DNA of 64,000 nt. Source: Eubacterium sp. (GTDB lineage: Bacteria; Bacillota; Clostridia; Lachnospirales; Lachnospiraceae). Each line of letters begins with the position of its first letter. The first letter of the stretch is position 1. The position numbers were made by a program, and so were the translations under genes. Under the pieces are notes generated by a model, which did not search any database, was not told where the DNA came from, and saw only the letters and a list, made by a program, of their open reading frames with translations. The stretch is from contig JAILAR010000067.1 of the NCBI GenBank assembly GCA_024681515.1, positions 1 through 64,000 of the forward strand, in the 5' to 3' direction. This document shows positions 9,208-18,073 of the stretch, piece by piece.

Positions 9208-9702
9208 ATGGGATTAGGTAAAGTAGTCGGCGGAGTCGCAAAACTCGGGATCGCAGCACTGGCTGTTGCAGGTGTCTGCTCCCTTTTCAAAGAAGAGATC
9301 CGCGAGACAGAGGCTTACAAAAAAGCAAATGAAAAGTATGATGTAGACACGAAAGTTCAAAAGGCTACTGCAAAGGTAAAGAGCACTACTCTGGATGCAG
9401 CCAAGAAGGTTTCCGAAACCGCTAAAACGGTAAAGGAAAAGGCTTCCGAGAAATGGAGCGCAGCTGATGACGCAGCTGTTGCAGAGGATGAGATCATCCT
9501 GGACGGCGAAGCTCCGGCAGACCGCGAATATGTTCCTCTGAGCGCTGCTACCGAGGCTGTTGCAGATGCAGTAAACGCTGCAGCAGAGACTGCCGATTCT
9601 ACGATCACAGCCGCTGCCGATACTGCTGAAAACGTTGCCGAAGCCGCAAGTGATTCTGTATCAGAAGCAGCTGCGAAGGCCGATGACATCGTACTTGATT
9701 AA
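9208..9702 (+). CDS. Alanine-rich helical protein with N-terminal membrane segment
   Basis: A 164-residue protein not assigned to a named family. It begins with a glycine/alanine hydrophobic segment (GVAKLGIAALAVAGVCSLF), then a Lys/Ala/Thr-rich amphipathic helix with repeated KVQKATAKVK, TAKTVKEKASEK units, and an Ala/Asp/Glu-rich second half (AAAETADSTITAAADTAENV). The 11-residue-like periodicity resembles YtxH or LEA-type stress proteins, which is only an analogy. Start is fixed by AGGAGGGGTTACCA. Transcribed alone from its own promoter and closed by a strong terminator. Confidence 0.78.
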   Translation: MGLGKVVGGVAKLGIAALAVAGVCSLFKEEIRETEAYKKANEKYDVDTKVQKATAKVKSTTLDAAKKVSETAKTVKEKASEKWSAADDAAVAEDEIILDGEAPADREYVPLSAATEAVADAVNAAAETADSTITAAADTAENVAEAASDSVSEAAAKADDIVLD

Positions 9703-9723
9703 TCTACTTGATTAAACGCAATG

Positions 9724-9753
9724 AAAAGGATCCCGCATGAGCAGGATCCTTTT
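9724..9753. terminator. Bidirectional intrinsic terminator
   Basis: AAAAGGATCC and GGATCCTTTT pair around a 10-base loop between convergent genes ending at 9702 and 9770. Confidence 0.82.
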
Positions 9754-9769
9754 CTGGTTTCGCAGAGGT

Positions 9770-10870
9770 TTAATCTCCCTGCTCTTCCGATTCTTTTGAA
9801 GATTGAGCTTCCGATGAAAAAAGTTCCTCCAGTTCCTTCTGTTTTTCCTCGGATACCGCTTCTTTCTCGCTCTCAGATTCCTGCTCTGCCAGCGCATTTT
9901 CTTCCGCTTCCTTCTCCCTGCGGACATTTTCCTCGTATTCCAGAAGCGGCTCCCCACGCATATAATAAATGATATCATTCACGATATCTTCTTCGTTAAA
10001 ATCTGCCTCAAAATACAGATCCTCCCCATTGGAAGCAGTCAGCCTGTAAATATGGATCTGACGTCCGATGCCCCGTCTCCTGCGCTCCACATGCTTGGAC
10101 AGATATTTGATATCATCGATCCTCACCACATCGATGTGCGTGATATAGGAAACGATCAGGTAATTCTCCGTCACCGTCACATTGTCCTGATGATATTTCA
10201 GCTGCTTTTCCATCTCCCGGTCCAGCCTGCGGATCGTCCGTGCCACACCTCCGTACCGCTTCAGTATCCAGGCCTCCTGATTCAGTGCCGGAAATGCAGT
10301 GGCCAGTATGACATAGATCATCAGTAACCCGAGCAGCGCCGACAGTGAAATGGATGCGATCCGAAGAATCCGGATCCTCGTCAGAGGATACTGTGTCTCA
10401 TCCAGGATATAGGGTGAAAAAACGCCGGCCATCTCTCCCTGTGAAAATCCAAGGGAAGCAGCGTAAGCATGCTCAATATGTTGCGCTGCAACCTCGTCTT
10501 TTCCGATGCGAACACGAACCTCGCCCCCGGCGAGTTCCCCTTTTCGATATTTCTGAGCAGTACTGGTTTTCAGAAGAACCAGCTGCATCTCTCCATTTAC
10601 CTTGCGATAAAAATACTCTGCGGTTTCCTTATCTCCTTCCGTCTGGGAAAATCCCGCACTTTGCAGATCCCCCAGCGTTACTGACACATTCCGCTCTCCG
10701 GAGGCATACAAAGTCTTCACGAGACTGAGGTCATCCATGGAGGTTGTCTGAAACACCTCCAGACGAGCCACCTGCTGAAGCAAAAGAAGCAGGATCGACA
10801 AGACCAAAACAACCGGAAATGCAAGATATAAAAGATTTTTTCTCAGCAGCTTACTAAAGCTGTGCTGCAT
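9770..10870 (-). CDS. Two-span membrane protein with cytoplasmic charged tail
   Basis: A 366-residue protein of unknown function. It has a membrane span near residues 13-33 (LYLAFPVVLVLSILLLLL), an external domain of about 130 residues, a second span near 170-190 (SISLSALLGLLMIYVILAT), then a cytoplasmic beta-rich region (NYLIVSYITHIDVVRIDDIKYLS) reminiscent of PH-like folds. It ends in a strongly charged Glu/Lys/Ser coiled tail from about residue 310. The ATG follows AGGAGTGTAAT, directly after the leader element at 10882-10905. It may form a membrane-associated unit with the DUF4317 gene upstream on the same strand. Confidence 0.75.
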   Translation of the reverse strand: MQHSFSKLLRKNLLYLAFPVVLVLSILLLLLQQVARLEVFQTTSMDDLSLVKTLYASGERNVSVTLGDLQSAGFSQTEGDKETAEYFYRKVNGEMQLVLLKTSTAQKYRKGELAGGEVRVRIGKDEVAAQHIEHAYAASLGFSQGEMAGVFSPYILDETQYPLTRIRILRIASISLSALLGLLMIYVILATAFPALNQEAWILKRYGGVARTIRRLDREMEKQLKYHQDNVTVTENYLIVSYITHIDVVRIDDIKYLSKHVERRRRGIGRQIHIYRLTASNGEDLYFEADFNEEDIVNDIIYYMRGEPLLEYEENVRREKEAEENALAEQESESEKEAVSEEKQKELEELFSSEAQSSKESEEQGD

Positions 10871-10881
10871 ATTACACTCCT

Positions 10882-11016
10882 TTTATTCCACGCTTCGCGT
10901 TCTATAGCCTTTGTGACCGCCTTTTGTGGGCGGTCACAAATCCTCCCTCCGATCGGACACAAACACCTTCGGCGTTTGTGGGCGCATACGGATCCGATTC
11001 TCCTGATGGAGAATCG
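10882..11016 (-). repeat. Three-hairpin spacer plus GCGAAGCGTGGAATA leader motif
   Basis: Between the DUF4317 stop and the next gene lie three consecutive stems: GATTCTCC/GGAGAATC (about 10998-11015), CACAAACRCC/GGYGTTTGTG (10958-10980) and TTGTGACCGCC/GGCGGTCACAA (10911-10939). The motif GCGAAGCGTGGAATA then precedes the AGGAG of the downstream gene. CTATAGCC-type octamers occur on both sides of the hairpins. No U-tract follows any stem, so these are not ordinary terminators. Confidence 0.65.
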
Positions 11017-11020
11017 AATC

Positions 11021-12307
11021 CTATAGCCGAATGGGGATTCCATTCACGGACACCCCATCCTCCAGACGGATCACCAGACATTTTTGGCCATCGATCACCT
11101 TTGTCTCCAAAAGCTCCGTACGATTGGTATTGATCCGGATCGAAAAATCAGCATTCTTCACTTCCAGAGTCCGCTGCGGAACCAGATTTGACGCAACAAA
11201 GATCCGCTCCTCAATGGGAATCTCCTCCGGATAGCGGGAAAGCGCCGTATCTTTTACCGCTCCATTCGCGTCTTCCGCTTCAGGCTCACCAGATTCCGGT
11301 TCTTCCGACCCGGCTCCCCCGGCCGGATCACCGCCTGCCTCATCCGGATTCAGCGTGAAAATGGCATCAAACCGGTCATCAAAGTCCTCCATCCGCTCCT
11401 CAGGAACACCGCAGTCCCGCAGGATCACGCGGACATCTTCTTTTTTCAGAATGGGGCTCTCCTGCTCCTCTTTTTTCTCACGCACTATGGTCTGCAGGTT
11501 CTCATGGATCTGCAGCACAGTACTTAAATCTCCCTCATCGCCCAGAGTATCCGTAAGCAGAGAGGAAAAGCTCTCCTTCTGCCCTGCTGCCGCCAGAGGG
11601 GTTGCACTTCCCAGCACAGCATCCGCAAATCCCGGACGGATATCTACGGAATCCTTGGAAAAATACAGCACAAAATCCGGATCCTGCGAACGTTCGATAA
11701 ATGCCGGATACAGAAATCCGTTCATGGGCATTTCCACGATCTGTCCGGGCTGCAGGTTATGGAAGGCCTTCTCCGAAGGGTCATAACCGAGGCCGGGCTT
11801 TGTCGGTTTCACCGGACAGATCGCGCATACCATATGACAGTACACTTCCTCCGATGCATCCTCCAAATCCAGTCCGTCCAATGTTTTTCCGGGAACATCA
11901 TAGTTCTGCCGTGCGATCAGGATCAGGAAATTGTCCACATAGTTATAATTCTCGATCACCTTGTCATAGAATTCCTGCAGTGTATCCTCATCCTTCAGAT
12001 CCGTTTCGATCAGCGCCTGCAGGAGTTTGCACTCCTCACCTGTCATATCTCCGGAGCCGTCATTCCTGTGCACCTGACGCGGCCTCAGCAGGATCAGGTT
12101 CTTATCCCTTGTCCCCGACAGACATTTCCGGAAAATCTCCAGATACTTAAAGCGTTCCTCCTCCGGCAGCAGCTGAAAGCTCTCCGTAAAATGAACGACT
12201 TTCTCTTTATCTCCGTTCACAAAACATCCACTGATCCGGTGAATGTTACATTTTTCCGGCTCCAGTCGGTATAAATGTTTGATCTCACTGATATCTCCAG
12301 GTCTCAT
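11021..12307 (-). CDS. DUF4317 family protein
   Basis: A 428-residue protein matching the DUF4317 family, widespread in Clostridia and without known function. The family pattern is visible at the N-terminus: DISEIKHLYRLEPEKCNIHR, ISGCFVNGDKEKV, LPEEERFKYLEIFRKCLSGT, then EEVYCHMVCAICPVKPTKPGL and EMPMNGFLYPAFIERS. An acidic Gly/Pro linker (DEAGGDPAGGAGSEEPESGE) separates a small C-terminal domain that includes FSIRINTNRTELLETKVIDG. Soluble, no signal peptide. The gene follows the 315-residue protein gene by only 9 bp on the same strand, so the two are likely cotranscribed. Confidence 0.85.
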   Translation of the reverse strand: MRPGDISEIKHLYRLEPEKCNIHRISGCFVNGDKEKVVHFTESFQLLPEEERFKYLEIFRKCLSGTRDKNLILLRPRQVHRNDGSGDMTGEECKLLQALIETDLKDEDTLQEFYDKVIENYNYVDNFLILIARQNYDVPGKTLDGLDLEDASEEVYCHMVCAICPVKPTKPGLGYDPSEKAFHNLQPGQIVEMPMNGFLYPAFIERSQDPDFVLYFSKDSVDIRPGFADAVLGSATPLAAAGQKESFSSLLTDTLGDEGDLSTVLQIHENLQTIVREKKEEQESPILKKEDVRVILRDCGVPEERMEDFDDRFDAIFTLNPDEAGGDPAGGAGSEEPESGEPEAEDANGAVKDTALSRYPEEIPIEERIFVASNLVPQRTLEVKNADFSIRINTNRTELLETKVIDGQKCLVIRLEDGVSVNGIPIRL

Positions 12308-12316
12308 ATTCCACTC

Positions 12317-13264
12317 CTATTGTTCTCTGAATTGATCCAGTACGGAAGACGGATCCTCATACTGCTCCCAGTAAGGATCCTCCGTAGTTTCTTCCTCTCT
12401 TCTGCTGCGCTCCGGATCCGACACAAAATGATATTCATAACTATCCAGCAATGCGTCTAAGAATTCGTCACAACTGTCCTTCCAGCCGTCATTCGGGTAC
12501 TCACTGTAGATCTGCACTTCATTTCGATCCGGGTACTTGTAGCCTTCGTAAAAAAAAACCTTCGTCCGATGATCCAGATAACCGGAGATCACATAATGGT
12601 TGTCATCTTTGGTATCGTAGGTCACATACGAACTGTCATCGTTCAGATACAGATTATGCAGTACGTTATACTCGCCATCAAAGCCGACACGCCTGTCCTC
12701 CAGCCGAAACTCCGCCACCTGCAAAAGCATATTCCTTTCGGGATTCCGGTATATATAATAATATCCCTCTTCATGATCCTCCGGAGAAATATCAAAGAAC
12801 CCTTCCGGCACCGAATAATTGCTCCCCAGCTTTCCCTGATGCAGGCCGGCACCATCGACCGGTGCTTCCGTCACTTCTTCCGGCACTTCTTCCGTGGCAG
12901 CTCCGGATATTCCCTCCGTACCTGAGTCATTACCCGACTCACTTGCGCGGCCCGGAGTAACGGGATTGCCGGAACCACCCACATTACCCGGATTTACATC
13001 GTTACCGGATTCACCTGAATTAGCGGTCGTGACTTCAGAAGACACTTCCGCCCCACCTTGCCGCACCTCAGTATCTGAGGCATCTCCGGTCGGGTTGCCC
13101 ACCTGCTCCGACGTATTTTCTCCCGAAAGTTCCGACTCCAGCGATCCTTCCTTCGATCCCTCCCTCGCTTCTTCCTTCGATCCAAATGGAAGAAAAAGCA
13201 AAAGGATCGTCACTACCAGGATCAGGGCCGCTCCGAGAACCACCATATATCGTTTCTTTTTCAT
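12317..13264 (-). CDS. Membrane-anchored extracellular protein with Ser/Gly/Pro linker
   Basis: Unrecognised protein of about 315 residues from MKKKRYMVVLGA. One membrane span (VVLGAALILVVTILLLFLPF) is followed by about 110 residues of low-complexity Ser, Gly, Glu, Asn and Pro sequence with VNPGNVGGSGNPVTPG-like repeats. A C-terminal domain of about 150 residues is rich in Tyr and Asp (PEGFFDISPEDHEEGYYYIY), with no visible catalytic motif. The ribosome site is weak (AGAGGGA, 12 bases off), and the frame is open further upstream, so the start is uncertain. Probably extracytoplasmic. Confidence 0.7.
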   Translation of the reverse strand: MKKKRYMVVLGAALILVVTILLLFLPFGSKEEAREGSKEGSLESELSGENTSEQVGNPTGDASDTEVRQGGAEVSSEVTTANSGESGNDVNPGNVGGSGNPVTPGRASESGNDSGTEGISGAATEEVPEEVTEAPVDGAGLHQGKLGSNYSVPEGFFDISPEDHEEGYYYIYRNPERNMLLQVAEFRLEDRRVGFDGEYNVLHNLYLNDDSSYVTYDTKDDNHYVISGYLDHRTKVFFYEGYKYPDRNEVQIYSEYPNDGWKDSCDEFLDALLDSYEYHFVSDPERSRREEETTEDPYWEQYEDPSSVLDQFREQ

Positions 13265-13312
13265 CTTATGTGACGTCCCTCTGTCAGTTTCTTCAAGCCA
13301 GACCATAACAGT

Positions 13313-13338
13313 CAAAGCTTATATCCAAAGCTTATATC
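13313..13338. repeat. 13-bp tandem duplication
   Basis: CAAAGCTTATATC occurs twice head to tail immediately upstream of the membrane protein gene. Confidence 0.8.
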
Positions 13339-13365
13339 CAAAAATGGATTATACACGCTTTTCCT

Positions 13366-13403
13366 CAAAAAAAGAAGTGGCACTTTGGCCACTTCTTCTT
13401 TTT
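13366..13403 (-). terminator. Intrinsic terminator after the OFA transporter
   Basis: GAAGTGGC-actttg-GCCACTTC stem with T-rich tract on the minus-strand 3' side; it lies 40 bp past the stop at 13443. Confidence 0.83.
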
Positions 13404-13442
13404 ATATGATCTGCAGAAAGACTGTCGGATCCGAATCCCGCC

Positions 13443-14864
13443 TTAAGCCTTTGCTGCTTTCTTTGCACGCTTTGCTTCCAACGCCTTCTCCGTCGGACGG
13501 ACAAGGAAGAGACAAAGCAGAAGCGCTACGACATAGAGTGCCAGGGTGAAGTACAGAACGTTCTGATAGCCGTCCGGATTCACCTCCGCCGTGTGCTTTA
13601 CACCGTTCTCAACATATTCGATGACCTTTGTTGATCCGGTATGCGATACGATGAACGAAGCCACCTGATTACCCGTAAGTCCTGCAAATGCCCATGCAGA
13701 AAGCGTGATTCCGTGGATCGCGGAAATGGAACCCATTCCGTAATGATCGGAAAGCAAGGTCGGAACATTGGAGAAACCTCCGCCGTAGCCTGCATTTACG
13801 ATCATGATCAGCGCGATCACGAGAATTACAAGAAGCATGTTCTTATCACCGGTTTCTCCGTCATATGCAGTCTTGATACCCTGCGTTACCATAACGATCG
13901 CGGTAAATGCAATAGACAGGATAAAGATCAGTTTGTAAATCGTATTCCGGTCCTTCATGGTATCTGCCCATGCAGAGAAGCCTAAACGTCCGCCCGCATT
14001 GAAGATTGCGGAGAACGTGGAAATGATACCTACGGATGCGGCAAGACCGATACATTTTACGATCATCTTCTCCTGAGAGATCAGAGCCAGACCACAGGTG
14101 ATATTGATGTAGAACATCAGCCAGATACCGATATAGTTTCCGATCGGTTTGGTTTTCAGAACCTGAATGATACTCGGTTTCTCACCCTTACCCTGCGGTT
14201 CATGCCAGCCTGCCGGTTTAGCCAGGAGCAGGTGACCTACAAACATCATAACGAAGTATACACCGGCCAGGATCCAGAACATTTTATAAACACCGGTTCC
14301 GTCGGAAGTCCCGTCCGGATTTGTACCGGACAGCCCATTCAGCATGCTGGTCATGATCGGGCTTGCGATTGCCTTTGCGGCACCGAATCCTGCAACCGCA
14401 AGACCGGTAGCCAGACCCTTCCGATCCTTAAACCAGAGCATCAATGTCTTAACCGGAGACAGATATCCGGTTCCGAGTCCGATACCCATGATAAAACCAT
14501 AGCTTACATAGATACCTACAAGTGCAAGCGTACTTCCCTTGTGCTGGCCGCCGTAATAGATGAAGAAACCCGTAAGAGCCATACCTACGGAGAAGCAGAT
14601 GGTTGCGATCAGAGAAGCCTTGTGGATATCCTTCTCTACAAAATTTCCAAGAAATGCCGCTGACATTCCCAGGAAGAAGATGGCAAAGCTGAACGCCCAT
14701 TCAGCTGCTCCCTTGGAAAATCCGATATGGGTTGCGATCTCCTGACTGAAGATCGACCAGCAGTAAACCGTACCGATACTGCAGTGCAGCAATAATGCCG
14801 GGATGGCAGCGCGGATCCATTTGTTCTGTCTCCAGCCGCCGGACTGTGCTTTCGCTTCGCTCAT
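13443..14864 (-). CDS. OFA-family MFS transporter (oxalate/formate antiporter-like)
   Basis: Twelve-span major facilitator carrier of the OFA subfamily, 473 residues. The N-terminal WIRAAIPALLLHCSIGTVYCWSIF and the loop WFKDRKGLATGLAVAGFGAAKA are typical of OFA proteins, which exchange oxalate/formate or carry other monocarboxylates. The substrate cannot be read from sequence. The start MSEAKAQSGG is set by AAAAGGAGAGTATGTC. A long inverted repeat lies directly upstream. The gene is probably a single transcription unit, with a terminator on each side. Confidence 0.88.
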   Translation of the reverse strand: MSEAKAQSGGWRQNKWIRAAIPALLLHCSIGTVYCWSIFSQEIATHIGFSKGAAEWAFSFAIFFLGMSAAFLGNFVEKDIHKASLIATICFSVGMALTGFFIYYGGQHKGSTLALVGIYVSYGFIMGIGLGTGYLSPVKTLMLWFKDRKGLATGLAVAGFGAAKAIASPIMTSMLNGLSGTNPDGTSDGTGVYKMFWILAGVYFVMMFVGHLLLAKPAGWHEPQGKGEKPSIIQVLKTKPIGNYIGIWLMFYINITCGLALISQEKMIVKCIGLAASVGIISTFSAIFNAGGRLGFSAWADTMKDRNTIYKLIFILSIAFTAIVMVTQGIKTAYDGETGDKNMLLVILVIALIMIVNAGYGGGFSNVPTLLSDHYGMGSISAIHGITLSAWAFAGLTGNQVASFIVSHTGSTKVIEYVENGVKHTAEVNPDGYQNVLYFTLALYVVALLLCLFLVRPTEKALEAKRAKKAAKA

Positions 14865-14887
14865 GACATACTCTCCTTTTTTGTAAA

Positions 14888-14942
14888 AATGAAAATCTCC
14901 ATTCGGGCTGCAAACGGTCTGCAAAACCCAAATGGAGATTAT
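14888..14942 (-). terminator. Long inverted repeat between permease and OFA gene
   Basis: AATCTCCATTTGGG and CCCGAATGGAGATT can pair, with inner TGCA pairing, and are followed on the minus strand by a T-rich run (TTTTCATTTTT). It terminates the permease gene at 14970 and leaves only 23 bp to the OFA start, so it could also act as a leader hairpin. Confidence 0.6.
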
Positions 14943-14969
14943 ATCCTATTTATTATGCGTTTTCAAGTA

Positions 14970-16397
14970 CTATTTCGGATTCTTGGGATTCAAATCATCA
15001 TCTTTCTCTTCCCAAAAGTCCTCCTCTCCCTCTTCGGGCTTATCCGATGCTCCCGTGTCCTTATCATCATCTCGTTTCAGGCGATCCAGGATCCCTTTCA
15101 CACCGGGACGCTCACCATGCTCCTGGCGTTCCTGTTCCTTTGCCTGTTTCTCCTGTTCCTTCTCGGTCTTTCGCTGTTCCTTCCGTTCTTCGCGGCGTTC
15201 CTCACGATCCTGCTCTTTATCCGAGAGTTCCTGCATGGACTTCTTACTCTCCGCCTCGGGCGTCTCGACCTCACCGTCAGAGATTCCTCGCTTCCGCTCC
15301 AAACGGGCCAGGATAAAATCATGATAGGAGAAATCCACGATCGCTGCGATCGGAATGGAAAGCAGCACGCCCAGGATACCGAACATACGCCCGCCCAGGA
15401 TAATGAACACCAGGATCATTACCGAGGATACCCCCAGGGAGTCTCCGAAGAGCTTCGGCTTGATCACATAACCGTCAATGGTCTGCAGAACCAGGGTGAA
15501 TACCAGAAAGATCAAAGCATAGAGCGGATTCACCAGAACCAGGATCAGCCCTCCGATCACCGCACCTACCAACGGACCGAAGGTCGGAGCCAGATTCGTC
15601 ACTCCAACAACCACGGAGATCAGGATCACATAGGGCATGCCCATAATGGCCATGAAGATACCGTTTACGACACCGATGATAATTCCATCCAGCACGTCAC
15701 ATGCCACATACCGTGTCATGATCTGGTTGCACCGGTTAAAAAAGCTCATGGTGGAATGATACCGCTCTGCAGGCATGGCTGCACGGAAGAACCTCTTTCC
15801 GCCGGCAAGGATGAAATACTTTCCGAAGAGGAAATAGATTGCCAGGATTGCTCCCAGAAGGAATGTGATCAGTCCCGATCCGAAATCCAGGCCCTTATTC
15901 AAGATCAATTCTTTGTTGTCGCCAATCCATTTCACGACATTGGACACCAGATTGTCCAGAAAATCATTGACACCGGACAGATTAATCTTCAATTTGTCCG
16001 ACAGTCCGCTAATGAACTTCTTCAGCGACGCGGAATATCCGTCCAGATTCTCCACAAACTGCTTGATACTGTCCACCAGCTGCGGAACAAGGTAAACCAT
16101 CAGCGTGACAACCAGCACCAGGATGAGAATCAGAGCCACGGTCACCGCAAGCATACGGCGAAGCTGCCATTTTTTCAGTTTCCCGAACAGATGATGCTCA
16201 AAAAGACGCGCCAGCGGATCAATGATGTACGCGATCGCCGCACCGATGATCACCGGCGTGATGAATTTGAATATCCGGCCGATCACACCAAAGACCGCAC
16301 CGAAATTCCAGAGCAGAACAAAGAAAAGCACACCGATGCAGAGCGCCAGTGCATTTTCCACCCATTTATTTTTTAGCCATTCTTTCTTAAACTTCAT
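14970..16397 (-). CDS. AI-2E family transporter (PerM/YdiK type)
   Basis: Membrane protein of the AI-2E/PerM family, 475 residues from MKFKKEWLKNKWVEN (AGGGGGTTCT before ATG). Spans are grouped as two near the N-terminus, then a long soluble loop (about residues 100-180), then at least four more. The family signature region NLAPTFGPLVGAVIGGLIL and VLQTIDGYVIKPKLFGDSLG is present. The last 80 residues are an unusual Arg/Glu/Lys/Gln-rich tail (DREERREERKEQRKTEKE). Family members have been linked to autoinducer export or ion/proton exchange; the substrate here is unknown. A paralogue lies at 33600. Confidence 0.85.
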   Translation of the reverse strand: MKFKKEWLKNKWVENALALCIGVLFFVLLWNFGAVFGVIGRIFKFITPVIIGAAIAYIIDPLARLFEHHLFGKLKKWQLRRMLAVTVALILILVLVVTLMVYLVPQLVDSIKQFVENLDGYSASLKKFISGLSDKLKINLSGVNDFLDNLVSNVVKWIGDNKELILNKGLDFGSGLITFLLGAILAIYFLFGKYFILAGGKRFFRAAMPAERYHSTMSFFNRCNQIMTRYVACDVLDGIIIGVVNGIFMAIMGMPYVILISVVVGVTNLAPTFGPLVGAVIGGLILVLVNPLYALIFLVFTLVLQTIDGYVIKPKLFGDSLGVSSVMILVFIILGGRMFGILGVLLSIPIAAIVDFSYHDFILARLERKRGISDGEVETPEAESKKSMQELSDKEQDREERREERKEQRKTEKEQEKQAKEQERQEHGERPGVKGILDRLKRDDDKDTGASDKPEEGEEDFWEEKDDDLNPKNPK

Positions 16398-16455
16398 AGA
16401 ACCCCCTGAGGAAAACACTTGTTGTACTTATGGTAATATCCTCATAATCCCTCAT

Positions 16456-16484
16456 ATCTTACCACATCTATCGTAATTGTACAA
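16456..16484 (-). promoter_or_regulatory. Promoter of the AI-2E transporter gene
   Basis: Minus strand TTGTAC, 17-bp spacer, TAAGAT; 58 bp upstream of the ATG at 16397. The 292-bp spacer to the MATE gene also holds the divergent promoter at 16538 and nothing else recognisable. Confidence 0.65.
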
Positions 16485-16537
16485 ATATTATTTATGTTTT
16501 TATGCAATCCACCGAAAGTGTACAGCTAATTTACATA

Positions 16538-16566
16538 TTTACAAATTAATCCGAAATGTCTATAAT
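16538..16566 (+). promoter_or_regulatory. Promoter of the MATE gene
   Basis: TTTACA, 17-bp spacer, consensus TATAAT; about 120-base leader before the ATG at 16690, A/T-rich and without a recognised riboswitch. Confidence 0.72.
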
Positions 16567-16689
16567 GTGAAAGTTATCGCTTATTATAGTAGAATCACTT
16601 CCATTTTTTGTTGCGATGATACACAGTTCACACACTTTTTACGTTTCATCATCAAATCACCAATATAAATCAGAATCAGGAAAAACACT

Positions 16690-18054
16690 ATGAATTCACC
16701 CGAAAAATCCATGGCACTCTTCCGGGACGCCTCCGTTCCGAAAGCTGTCTTCTCAAATATCATTCCTTCCGTGATCAGCATGTTGATGGTACTGTTCTAC
16801 AATCTGGCAGATACCGTCTTCATCGGACAGACCAAGAACGCCCTGATGGTGACCGCCGTATCGCTGGCCACCCCGGTGTTCCTGCTTTTCATGTCCATCG
16901 GCATGCTTTTCGGTATCGGAGGAACATCTCTCATCTCCAGAAAGCTCGGCGAAGGCGATCATCATATGGCGAAGCGCGCCTCCTCCTTCTGCTTCTGGAG
17001 TGGAGCCGTGATCGGAATCATTTCCATGATTGGGATCCTGATCTTTGCAGAACCGGTGGCCCGTGCGGTAGGCGCCAGTGACGACTCTCTGGAATATACC
17101 AAGCAGTATCTGAGCATCGTTGCCTTCGGCATTCCGTTCCTGATCATCAGCAACTCCTTCAGTAATATCATCCGAGCAGAGGGACATCCGAAGACCGCCA
17201 TGACCGGCATGATCGTCGGGAACCTCGTAAACATCCTTCTGGACCCCCTGTTCATCCTGACCTTTGACTGGACCGTGGCAGGCGCGGCGCTGGCAACCGT
17301 GCTTGGAAATGTGGTCTCCGCCATCTTCTACATCTCCCATCTCTGCTCAAAGGGAACCATGCTTTCCCTCCGGCTGAAATATTACACATTAAAACGTGCC
17401 GTCTCCCTGGGTGTTTTTGCCATCGGAATCCCGGCGGCACTGAACTCGGTACTGATGAGCACCTCAAACATCGTGATCAACAAAGTCATGGCCAACTACG
17501 GTGACATGGCCGTGGCAGGGCTTGGCGTTGCCATGAAGGTGAATACCATCTGCGTCATGCTTCTGATCGGTATCGGTACCGGTATTCAGCCTGTGCTGGG
17601 CTTCTGCTATGGGGCAAGACTGCGAAAAAGGTATCTGTCCATTTTACGCTTCACGTTAATGGTGGCCTTTATCACCAGCCTTGTCATGACCGTGGTCTGC
17701 TATGTCTTTGCCGGGCCACTGGTACGTTTCATCCTGGAGGAGCCTGAAGCCTATGCCTACGGATTTGAATTCTCCAGAGTGTACATCCTGTCCGGACCTG
17801 TGATCGGCATTCTCTTCGTAATGATCAATGCGATCCAGTCCACGGGTGCGATGCTGCCGTCCCTGATCCTCTCGATCTCACGGCAGGGTATCATTTACTA
17901 CCCCGTGCTTATCATCTTTACGACCTTCTTTGACACAGCAAAAATGGCAGCCATGACGCAGCCCGTAACGGACTACATCGCTGCCACTCTTGCCATAGTC
18001 TTATTCATCATCGCCTTCCGAAAACACTTCCCGAAAAGTAAGAGTTTGGATTAA
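16690..18054 (+). CDS. MATE family efflux transporter
   Basis: Cation-coupled multidrug/toxin exporter, 454 residues with about twelve spans. Typical MATE features are the N-terminal MLMVLFYNLADTVFIGQ, the FGIGGTSLISRKLGEGD loop, FLIISNSFSNIIRAEGHPK in the first half, and IGIGTGIQPVLGFCYGARL in the second. The start MNSPEKSMALF follows a modest CAGGAAAAACACT site. It is transcribed alone from its own promoter and converges with leuS. Substrates cannot be inferred. Confidence 0.9.
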   Translation: MNSPEKSMALFRDASVPKAVFSNIIPSVISMLMVLFYNLADTVFIGQTKNALMVTAVSLATPVFLLFMSIGMLFGIGGTSLISRKLGEGDHHMAKRASSFCFWSGAVIGIISMIGILIFAEPVARAVGASDDSLEYTKQYLSIVAFGIPFLIISNSFSNIIRAEGHPKTAMTGMIVGNLVNILLDPLFILTFDWTVAGAALATVLGNVVSAIFYISHLCSKGTMLSLRLKYYTLKRAVSLGVFAIGIPAALNSVLMSTSNIVINKVMANYGDMAVAGLGVAMKVNTICVMLLIGIGTGIQPVLGFCYGARLRKRYLSILRFTLMVAFITSLVMTVVCYVFAGPLVRFILEEPEAYAYGFEFSRVYILSGPVIGILFVMINAIQSTGAMLPSLILSISRQGIIYYPVLIIFTTFFDTAKMAAMTQPVTDYIAATLAIVLFIIAFRKHFPKSKSLD

Positions 18055-18073
18055 GACGACTTTTCACTATCGT

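Noticed and set aside
14889-16376. 495-codon plus-strand frame opposite the AI-2E permease
   Set aside because: Antisense shadow; Gln/His-rich translation, no ribosome site, and the permease on the minus strand is unambiguous.
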